A stretch of DNA of 46,867 nt from contig VGVR01000026.1 of the NCBI GenBank assembly GCA_016873995.1, positions 1-46,867 on the forward strand, read 5' to 3'. Position 1 is the stretch's first letter. Each line of letters starts with the position of its first letter. Below are positions 41,028-46,867 of the stretch, piece by piece. Position numbers and translations under genes: made by a program. Source of the DNA: Gemmatimonadota bacterium. Lineage in GTDB: Bacteria > Gemmatimonadota > Gemmatimonadetes > Longimicrobiales > Gaopeijiaceae. The notes beneath the pieces are model-generated. The model was given only the letters and a program-made list of their open reading frames with translations. It did no database searches and was not told where the DNA came from.

Positions 41028-41534
41028 ATGAGCCCGATTTCGAGAACCCTCAGTGTCGTTGCCGCGTTGGGTCTGGCCGCCTGCTCGTCCTCCGGTAGCC
41101 CCGCGGCGGCTCCCGCACCTGCCCCTGCTCCAGCAGCTGCTCCCGCGCCGTCCCGCCCCGCCGCTGCTCCGAGCCCTGCAGCTGCTGCTCCCGCACCTGC
41201 CGCCGCGGCTGGTTCGCTCGCGGGCGTCTATTCGACCGCGCAAGCGAACCGGGGTCGTGATCAGTTCCGCTCCATGTGCGCCGAGTGCCACACGGTGCCG
41301 GAGTTCTCCGACCCGGCGTTCAAGGCGAAGTGGGCACGCCGGTCGGTGGGTGACCTCTACGAGTTCATTCACACGAACATGCCGGACAGTGCGCCGGGGA
41401 TCCTCACGGAGGCACAGGCCGTCGACCTCACGGCGTACATCCTGCAGCTCAACGGCATTGCTCCAGGCAGCGCCCAGCTCCCAGCAGATGCGGCACGGCT
41501 CCGCGGCCTCAGCCTCGCCTCGCTCCGCAGTTAA
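41028..41534 (+). CDS. Cytochrome c lipoprotein with Pro-Ala linker
   Basis: 168 aa. Lipoprotein signal MSPISRTLSVVAALGLAAC with Cys19, then a Pro/Ala-rich linker of about 40 residues, then a monohaem cytochrome c domain: FRSMCAECHTVPEFSD (haem CxxCH), and TNMPDSAPGILTEAQAVDLTAYILQLNG with the axial Met in NMP. The linker would tether the haem domain away from the membrane. A plausible electron acceptor for the PQQ dehydrogenases or donor to the haem-copper proteins (inference). Followed by a strong terminator. Confidence 0.9.
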   Translation: MSPISRTLSVVAALGLAACSSSGSPAAAPAPAPAPAAAPAPSRPAAAPSPAAAAPAPAAAAGSLAGVYSTAQANRGRDQFRSMCAECHTVPEFSDPAFKAKWARRSVGDLYEFIHTNMPDSAPGILTEAQAVDLTAYILQLNGIAPGSAQLPADAARLRGLSLASLRS

Positions 41535-41561
41535 GCACTCGGCATTCCGTCACCTGAGGCC

Positions 41562-41603
41562 ACCGGCCCCGGCCGCTTTCTGCGGCCGGGGCCGGTTTCG
41601 TCT
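41562..41603 (+). terminator. Strong rho-independent terminator
   Basis: Perfect 15-bp stem, 41562-41576 with 41582-41596, loop tttct, followed by ttcgtct. It separates the cytochrome lipoprotein from the sensor kinase. Confidence 0.88.
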
Positions 41604-41623
41604 CGGGCGGGTAGGAAATGGCC

Positions 41624-43357
41624 ATGAGTGACCCGATTCGGCGGCCCGGCCGTGGCCTGTGGGCGGTCTGGTTCGTCGCCGCCGCGCTGATCGCTCTCGT
41701 CGCGCTTCCGGCTGTAGTGGAGCGCCGAGTCTCGGGGGTGCAGGCGCGCATCACTGATGTCCTGGAAGTGGCCGGGAGCCTGAGCTCGCGCATGACGCTT
41801 CTCAAGGCACAGCAGATGGCCCGCTTCGAGACCTTCGTGCTGACCGGAGATCCGTCCTACCGGGCGCCGTACGTGGCCGGTATCTCGCAGGAGGACTCCC
41901 TATTCGCGCACCTCGCGACTCTCGCGAGCGACCTGGACGTCGACGTGCGCGAGGAGCTCGCGCGGCTGCGGCTCGAGTCGATCAGTTGGCACGTGGAGAA
42001 CCAGCGCGTCTTCGCCGGCGACTCGATCGCCACCATCGGCGCCCCGCTCGACACCAGCAGGCGCCGCTATCAGGAGCTCCAACGGGCGACGCTGGCGCTG
42101 GACCATGCCATTCAGGCCGAGGTGGCGGAAGGACGCCTCGAGATGCAGGCCGCGAGGACGCTGCAGTCTCGCCTCACGTACGGACTCGCGTTGCTCGCGC
42201 TCGGTGCCACCATCCTCGTGGCCCGCGTAGGATTCCGGCTCGAGGATCTGGGGGAAGAAGCCGAGTCCGGTCGGAGCGAGGCCTTGCTCGCCCGCAAGGA
42301 GACAGCCGCCGTACTAGAGGCGACGGAGGATGGCGTGCTGGGCATCGATCTCGAGGGACGCTGCACGTCACTGAACCCTGCGGGGGTGAGGCTGCTCGGG
42401 TTCAGCGAGCGGGAGATCCTCGGTCGCAACGTGCACGACATGCTCTTTCACACTGCGGCCAACGGCACGCCCTGTGGGCGCAACGAGTCCCCAATCCTCG
42501 GTGCGCTCGCGAGAGGTCAGGCAACCGACTCCACTGAGGGAGCGATGCTATCCAGGAGGTCGGGTAGCTTCCCGGCGCGCTGGTCACTCCGACCCCTCGT
42601 GAACGGGTCGGAGCTGCGCGGTGCGGTGCTCACCTTCACCGACATGACCGCCATCCGCGAGCACGAGGCGGCACTGCGCCGTGCGATCGCGCAGCGGGAA
42701 GAGGTCGTCTCCATCGTCTCTCACGACCTGAGGAATCCACTCGGGGTCGTGCTCGCTGCCTCGGATCTGCTGCTCGACCTGCCGCTCGATGAAGCGGAGC
42801 GGCGGCGTCAGACCGAGATCATCCAGCGCTCCGGGAAGCGTATGCAGAGCTTGATCGAGGATCTCCTCGACGTGGCGCGTATCGAGGCCGGTGCCTTCGT
42901 CGTGCGACCGTCGCTCGAGGACTTGGGCCCCATCGTCGAGTCGGCGCGCTCCTTGTTCGCCGATCAGGCCGAGCGTCGTCGGGTGTCGCTGCGAATCGAT
43001 GCTTCGGACGGGTACCCGCGGGCCCGCGTGGACCGCGACCGCCTGCTGCAGGCCCTCGCGAATCTGCTCGACAATGCGCTGCGTCTGACGCCAGAGGGCG
43101 GTAGCGTCGTGATCGGCGTGGGCCAGCAGGGCGACGAGGTCTCGCTGAGCGTGTCCGATACGGGGCCGGGGATCGAGGACTCGGTCCGCGATCACCTCTT
43201 CGAACGGTTCGCCGACTCGAAAGCCGTCAGGGGAGGGGGCGCCGGCCTCGGGCTGGCGATCGTGAAGGGGGTGGTGGACGGGCACGGCGGTCGAGTCGTG
43301 GTCCACACGCAGATCGGAGCCGGCACGACCTTCGAGATCCTGCTTCCGCGCGCTTGA
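41624..43357 (+). CDS. Membrane sensor histidine kinase with PAS domain
   Basis: 577 aa from the ATG at 41624, chosen because AGGA at 41613-41616 sits 7 nt upstream; an ATG at 41618 is in frame. TM1 (about 12-32, VWFVAAALIALVALPAVV), a helical periplasmic CHASE3-like region to about 180, TM2 (LTYGLALLALGATILVA), a PAS domain (about 225-345: AVLEATEDGVLGIDLEGR), HisKA with phospho-His in IVSHDLRNPLG, and HATPase motifs NLLDNALRLTPEGG, DTGPGI and GAGLGLAIVKG. All kinase motifs are intact. No cognate regulator is adjacent; the HD-GYP regulator and the lone REC protein are candidates. Confidence 0.9.
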   Translation: MSDPIRRPGRGLWAVWFVAAALIALVALPAVVERRVSGVQARITDVLEVAGSLSSRMTLLKAQQMARFETFVLTGDPSYRAPYVAGISQEDSLFAHLATLASDLDVDVREELARLRLESISWHVENQRVFAGDSIATIGAPLDTSRRRYQELQRATLALDHAIQAEVAEGRLEMQAARTLQSRLTYGLALLALGATILVARVGFRLEDLGEEAESGRSEALLARKETAAVLEATEDGVLGIDLEGRCTSLNPAGVRLLGFSEREILGRNVHDMLFHTAANGTPCGRNESPILGALARGQATDSTEGAMLSRRSGSFPARWSLRPLVNGSELRGAVLTFTDMTAIREHEAALRRAIAQREEVVSIVSHDLRNPLGVVLAASDLLLDLPLDEAERRRQTEIIQRSGKRMQSLIEDLLDVARIEAGAFVVRPSLEDLGPIVESARSLFADQAERRRVSLRIDASDGYPRARVDRDRLLQALANLLDNALRLTPEGGSVVIGVGQQGDEVSLSVSDTGPGIEDSVRDHLFERFADSKAVRGGGAGLGLAIVKGVVDGHGGRVVVHTQIGAGTTFEILLPRA

Positions 43358-43381
43358 GCCGCGCGCGGGCACCGACCGGAT

Positions 43382-45037
43382 CTACTCCGTCGGGACGGCG
43401 TGCTCCGCCGCAAGCTGCTGGTACGCTGCAATCTCGGCGTTTCGCCGGCCCTCGCTCCATCCCAGGATCGTCCCCATGATCCTGGCCGCCTCTTCTGCTC
43501 CCGCGAGGCCGAAGTCGGGCGAGAAGAGCAGGAGAGCCGAGCGCCGATCCATGAAGTCGACGAGCGTGTGCGCCATCTCGGTCTCGACCGCGAGCTTGAC
43601 CTCGCCGCGCACGGCGGGCACCCCCTCGCCGAGGGGGGCGAGCCAGGACGCGTCTGCCCGTCCGAGCGCGAGTAGCTCGTCCAGCTGGCGCCCGTAGAGC
43701 CAGCACAGCCGCGCCACGGCCGCTTCAGGGACGCCCGCCGCGCTCAAAGCGCGCGCGCGGTCGGCGACGAACACGGCGACGTCTCCCCCGGGTGCGCCCG
43801 GGAGCGGCACGTCTGCGGTCCAGTCCTCGTCCTGTGGGGGAGGGCCCAGCTCGTCGCGCAACGCGTCCACGACTCGACCCGCCATGCGGCGGTACGTCGT
43901 GAGCTTCCCGCCCGCGATGGTGATGAGGCCCGGGGGCGTGCGCCACAGCTCGTCCTCACGGGAGGTGTCGCGGGTCGACTTGCCATCTTCGGCGATGAGG
44001 GGCCGCACTCCTGCCCAGGTCGCCAGCACGTCATCGATGGTCAGGTGGGCATCGGGGAAGGAGTCCTGCGCCATCGCCAGGACGTCGAGCACTTCGGCCC
44101 GGCTAGCGCGCGGCGTGTCCAGCGACCCCGTGTACTCTTCGTCGGTCGTCCCCACGTACACGTAGTCGAGCCGGCGCATCGCCAGCCCGCGGCGGCCGTA
44201 CGACGTCTTGAGGAACGTGGCGCCGCGCAGGGGAAGCCGATCAGCGGAGAGCAGGATGTGGATGCCTTTGCTCGGCCGGAGCTGCTTGGGCACGGGGAGG
44301 CCCGAGTCCTCCAGCACGTGCTGCGCCCACGGCCCGCCCGCGTTGACGACGGCGCGCGCCTGGACTTCGTAGATGGTGTCGTCCAGCGCGTCGCGCACGC
44401 GCGCGCCCATCACGCGCACCGAGCTGTGGCGGAAGAGGGCCTCGGCGCGCGCGTGGTTCGCTACGAGGGCGCCGTGTTGCGCCGCGGACTGCACGTTCTC
44501 GAGGGTCAGGCGCCCGTCGTCGGTGATGTACTCGGGGTAGAGCACCGCACCCCGAAGCGGGTCCCTCAGCCCTGGCAGCTGTTCGCGTACCCGTTCGGGG
44601 TCGAGCGTCTCGTGCTTGTCCTCCCCTTCTGCGCTCGCCAGCCAATCGAAGACCGCGAGCCCCCCTCGTATCTTCACCAAGGAGTCCGGCTCGAACACGG
44701 GGTAGAGGAAGTCGAGGCGATGCACGAGGTGCGGGGCGATGGACTGGACGACGCGCCGCTCCCTGGCGGACTCGCGCACCAGCAGAAAGTGCCCGTACTC
44801 GAGATACCGCACGCCTCCGTGCACGATCTTCGAGGAGCGGCTGGAGGTCCCGAAGGCGAAGTCTTCCTTCTCGACCAGGGCTACCTGCCAGCCTCGGAGC
44901 GCAGCGTCGCGCGCGATACCCGCCCCCGTGATGCCACCCCCGATGATGAGCAGGTCCAGCTCACTCGTCGCCATGTCGCGAAGCGCGCGCCTTCGCCCCT
45001 CCGGCGAGAACGGGTGCACGCCTACGGGCCCGGTCAA
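43382..45037 (-). CDS. glpD: Glycerol-3-phosphate dehydrogenase (FAD)
   Basis: 551 aa from the TTG at complement 45035-45037, which overlaps the upstream TGA (TTGA) and includes the VHPFSPEGRRRALRDMA segment commonly present in GlpD; an internal ATG at MATSELDLL would cut this off. FAD motif LLIIGGGITGAGIARDAALRGW, FGTSSRSSKIVHGGVRYLE, VNAGGPWA, RPSKGIHILL, VGTTDEEYTG, GVRPLIAEDG and TIAGGKLTTYR. The C-terminal lid domain is present. It oxidises glycerol-3-phosphate to DHAP, reducing quinone at the membrane. It follows the phosphodiesterase that produces its substrate. Confidence 0.92.
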   Translation of the reverse strand: MTGPVGVHPFSPEGRRRALRDMATSELDLLIIGGGITGAGIARDAALRGWQVALVEKEDFAFGTSSRSSKIVHGGVRYLEYGHFLLVRESARERRVVQSIAPHLVHRLDFLYPVFEPDSLVKIRGGLAVFDWLASAEGEDKHETLDPERVREQLPGLRDPLRGAVLYPEYITDDGRLTLENVQSAAQHGALVANHARAEALFRHSSVRVMGARVRDALDDTIYEVQARAVVNAGGPWAQHVLEDSGLPVPKQLRPSKGIHILLSADRLPLRGATFLKTSYGRRGLAMRRLDYVYVGTTDEEYTGSLDTPRASRAEVLDVLAMAQDSFPDAHLTIDDVLATWAGVRPLIAEDGKSTRDTSREDELWRTPPGLITIAGGKLTTYRRMAGRVVDALRDELGPPPQDEDWTADVPLPGAPGGDVAVFVADRARALSAAGVPEAAVARLCWLYGRQLDELLALGRADASWLAPLGEGVPAVRGEVKLAVETEMAHTLVDFMDRRSALLLFSPDFGLAGAEEAARIMGTILGWSEGRRNAEIAAYQQLAAEHAVPTE

Positions 45038-45816
45038 AGCGTTCCCTTCCAGGCCACGAGTCTGGCCACCTCGTTGGTGGTGATGCGGCGCACGCCCATC
45101 GCGTGCAGTCGCGCCGCGACGGCGACGTCGTTCACTGTCCAAACCGCGAGCTCGACGCCGCGGCGCGCGGCCTCGTCGGCGAGGCTCGGGTCCGCGAGCA
45201 GGATGTTCGCGTCGAAGTCGACGATCGCGAGGGTATCATCTGCGGCACGCTCCAGGGCGTCCTGTGCACGCGACGCCTTCTCCACGATGAAGCCGATGCC
45301 CGCACCGTTGCTCCGCGAGCGCACGTGCGTGAGCGCATTCCAGTTCATGGAGATGAAGACGGTCCGCTCGACGAACTCCTGTTCGACGACGGACTCCACC
45401 ATGCGGTCCAGCTCTTCGTCACTTGCGTGGCCCTTGATCTCCGGATAGACCCGCCCCAGCCGCCGATCGACGCGGGCGAGAGCTTCTGCAAACGTCGGCA
45501 CGGGCTCGCCCGCGAACTCCGGTGCGAACCAGGCCCCCGCGTCGAAGGTGCGCAGCTCAGCGAGTGTGCGATCGCGGACCGCCCCTCGGCCATTGGTGGT
45601 CCGCTCGAGCCTGTCATCGTGGAAGAGCATGGGCACCCCGTCCGCGCTCACGTGCAGGTCGAACTCCACCGCATCGGCCCCCGCCACCACCGCAGCGTCG
45701 ATCGCAACGAGCGTGTTCTCGGGTGCCCGCGCGCTGAACCCGCGGTGGGCGATGATCTCCGCCTCGCCCTCGAACGGAAAACTCCGCTGCGGTCCGTTGG
45801 GCGACCGCCCGCTCAA
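45034..45816 (-). CDS. Glycerophosphodiester phosphodiesterase
   Basis: 260 aa, TTG start at complement 45814-45816 overlapping the upstream frame's TGA (TTGA). No signal peptide, so cytosolic (UgpQ-like rather than periplasmic GlpQ). GDPD motifs: IIAHRGFSARAPENT (catalytic His), AVEFDLHVSADGVPMLFHDDRLERTT (metal Glu/Asp and second His), YPEIKG and the later VWTVND. It hydrolyses glycerophosphodiesters to glycerol-3-phosphate and an alcohol. Coupled by TTGA to glpD downstream. Confidence 0.9.
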   Translation of the reverse strand: MSGRSPNGPQRSFPFEGEAEIIAHRGFSARAPENTLVAIDAAVVAGADAVEFDLHVSADGVPMLFHDDRLERTTNGRGAVRDRTLAELRTFDAGAWFAPEFAGEPVPTFAEALARVDRRLGRVYPEIKGHASDEELDRMVESVVEQEFVERTVFISMNWNALTHVRSRSNGAGIGFIVEKASRAQDALERAADDTLAIVDFDANILLADPSLADEAARRGVELAVWTVNDVAVAARLHAMGVRRITTNEVARLVAWKGTL

Positions 45817-46115
45817 CGGCCGGCCGCCGGATCCGCCGGACGGGGCGCCGCGAGCTGGCGGTCGAAGTCCTGTGTCTCGGTGATCTGCTTCATGGCGGCG
45901 AGGAGCGCATCCATCTGCTGCTCTTAGAGCTCCATACGTCGCTCCAGGACGCGTAGTGACTCGTCCGAGGAGCGGCTCTCGAAGACACGGCCGAGTGCCT
46001 CGACCACGGGCTTGAGCGCGAACCGGGCCGTGAGTCCGATCACCGGGACCAGAACCACCGATATGCCCAGAATGACAGAGACGAGCGCAACCAGATCGAC
46101 GGGGAGGACTTGCAT
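45813..46115 (-). pseudogene. Small membrane/coiled-coil protein interrupted by an in-frame TAA
   Basis: The ATG (complement 46113-46115, GAGGAA upstream) opens MQVLPVDLVALVSVILGISVV with one membrane helix, then a helical, charged RVFESRSSDESLRVLERRMEL. A TAA at 45924-45926 ends it at 63 aa. The frame continues with clearly matching heptads (EQQMDALLAAMKQITETQ) for 36 codons to a TGA at 45813-45815, which forms a TTGA overlap with the phosphodiesterase start. The restored product would be about 100 aa. Similar small helical membrane proteins occur in Gemmatimonadetes; function unknown. Either a recent nonsense mutation or a base error. Confidence 0.7.
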
Positions 46116-46170
46116 GGGAGTTCCTCGGAGTCAGCTGATGGCGAGGGTGTGAGCGGGGTCTCGCCCGCGC

Positions 46171-46737
46171 TCACCGGTGAGCGAGCGGGATCACGAGAGA
46201 GGTTCGCTCCCAAGAATAGACGAGCCCGCCCTCGAGCGCGCCATGCGGTTCGAAGCGAAACGTAAGCCGGTCCACATACTCCGGCAGAGGCGACGGGGTG
46301 GCCGCGAAGCTTCCCAGGTCGGCCGCGCGGACTTCCGCGTCGATGGGCAGACCCCAACGGCTCGGGTTGGCATTGACGACTACGGTCCAATCCCCGGCAT
46401 CGGGAATCACGTACAAGCTGTAGGACCCAGGCTCGAGATCGACGGAGCCTACGCGCACCGGGAAGTCCACATGTAGGGTGGTGGGCTCGTTCGCGCCCAT
46501 CTGCCAGGGGGCGCCGAAGGGAAACTCGCCGCCGATCTTCGCCACCCCGCCCGCCGCCGGTCGGCCGTAGCAGAGCTTCGCGTGTCCGGCGCCGAGCACG
46601 AAGGTGACGGAGTCGAGTGGACTGGAGCGCTCTCCGAGTGCGCCAGGAGCGCCACGAACGGGACAAGCGGGCACCTGGCCTGCGACGGCCGATGCGGCCA
46701 GGAGCAGCCACACACCTGCGACGACGGGGTATCTCAC
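46171..46737 (-). CDS. Exported DUF2911 protein
   Basis: 188 aa from the GTG at complement 46735-46737. The signal peptide MRYPVVAGVWLLLAASAVAGQ is good. DUF2911 features: KLCYGRPAAGGVAKIGG, PFGAPWQMGANEPTTLHVDFPVRVG, LEPGSYSLYVIPDAGDWTVVVN and FRFEPHGALEG. The family is exported, of unknown function, common in Bacteroidetes, Gemmatimonadetes and Acidobacteria. The IS boundary lies 4 bp upstream of this GTG, so the native promoter and ribosome-binding site, and possibly an upstream start, have been displaced. Confidence 0.82.
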   Translation of the reverse strand: MRYPVVAGVWLLLAASAVAGQVPACPVRGAPGALGERSSPLDSVTFVLGAGHAKLCYGRPAAGGVAKIGGEFPFGAPWQMGANEPTTLHVDFPVRVGSVDLEPGSYSLYVIPDAGDWTVVVNANPSRWGLPIDAEVRAADLGSFAATPSPLPEYVDRLTFRFEPHGALEGGLVYSWERTSLVIPLAHR

Positions 46738-46740
46738 GAT

Positions 46741-46867
46741 CTAGTGGACTGTAACACGTGAACGTTAAGCGACGCGGATGTGTCGGCTGGGGTCATCGTA
46801 GGTCCACTTGATTGGCCTGGGGTCGTCGTTGTAGCGGTGGATATAGGTCATGATGCGACGGGAGAGG
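46741..46867 (-). mobile_element. End of an IS630-type insertion sequence
   Basis: The sequence from about 46742 (CTAGTGGACTGTAACACG) looks like an IS terminus next to a TA dinucleotide at 46742-46743, the target IS630 elements duplicate. The C-terminus of a transposase-like frame lies within. The other end is beyond the window. Confidence 0.6.
46765..46867 (-). CDS. IS630-family transposase, C-terminal fragment
   Basis: 33 codons and a TAA (complement 46765-46767), open to the window edge: LSRRIMTYIHRYNDDPRP then IKWTYDDPSRHI. The pattern R-R-I-M-x-Y-I-x-x-Y-N followed by P-x-x-W-T-Y-x-D is the usual C-terminus of IS630-type DDE transposases. Too short to judge whether the gene is intact. 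Confidence 0.7.
   Translation of the reverse strand, partial: LSRRIMTYIHRYNDDPRPIKWTYDDPSRHIRVA

Overview
This is a 46.9 kb, uniformly GC-rich stretch of bacterial chromosome. It is dense in genes for exported proteins: DUF5916, DUF2911, ThuA, NHL-repeat, PQQ-dehydrogenase and VOC families, and cytochrome c fused to a copper-monooxygenase fold. That mix, a ketol-acid reductoisomerase of the Bacteroidetes/fungal type, and frequent TTG/GTG starts suggest a Gemmatimonadota-like or related FCB/Acidobacteria-type Gram-negative. This is inference; no rRNA or marker gene is present.

Layout. (1) 1-13254: an exported-enzyme region. It holds two tandem cytochrome c/PHM-like copper proteins (the first cut by the window edge), a cyclase, a DUF5916 outer-membrane-type protein, a Tat-type NHL protein, a secreted methyltransferase overlapping a PQQ dehydrogenase, and two tandem NHL proteins, of which the first keeps the full active site of peptidyl-hydroxyglycine amidating lyase (PAL). 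(2) 13289-15843: a lone receiver protein, a lipoprotein epoxide hydrolase and a secreted esterase. (3) 15937-20818: amino-acid biosynthesis, with ilvN-ilvC-metZ on the minus strand and ilvB divergent. (4) 20819-23319: a cluster of inverted repeats, a PPOX-type flavoprotein, a GNAT acetyltransferase and a ThuA gene broken by two in-frame stops. (5) 23320-25911: a LysC-LysA fusion. (6) 25992-36010: a second exported block with two more cytochrome c/PHM-like proteins, VOC proteins, a beta-propeller protein, another PAL-like protein, a sorbosone-dehydrogenase-like quinoprotein and an esterase. (7) 36278-38222: a small protein and a second PQQ dehydrogenase. (8) 38437-43357: HD-GYP regulator, fdhD, mobA, a cytochrome c lipoprotein and a sensor kinase. 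(9) 43382-46115: a glycerophosphodiester operon (an interrupted small membrane protein, then a phosphodiesterase, then glpD) joined by TTGA overlaps. (10) 46171-46867: a DUF2911 protein and the end of an IS630-type element lying 4 bp from its start codon.

Main idea. Four proteins pair a c-type haem domain with a fold carrying the copper-ligand pattern of peptidylglycine alpha-hydroxylating monooxygenase (PHM). At least one nearby protein carries every catalytic residue of PAL, the partner lyase. Together they look like a split, haem-wired, periplasmic counterpart of the animal amidating enzyme PAM, with duplicated and partly decayed paralogs. The substrate is unknown. The PQQ dehydrogenases and the cytochrome c lipoprotein fit the same periplasmic redox setting. 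Secondary points are a predicted lanthanide/calcium split between the two PQQ dehydrogenases, an H1-like tail on IlvC, two genes interrupted by in-frame stops, and recurrent TTGA gene junctions.
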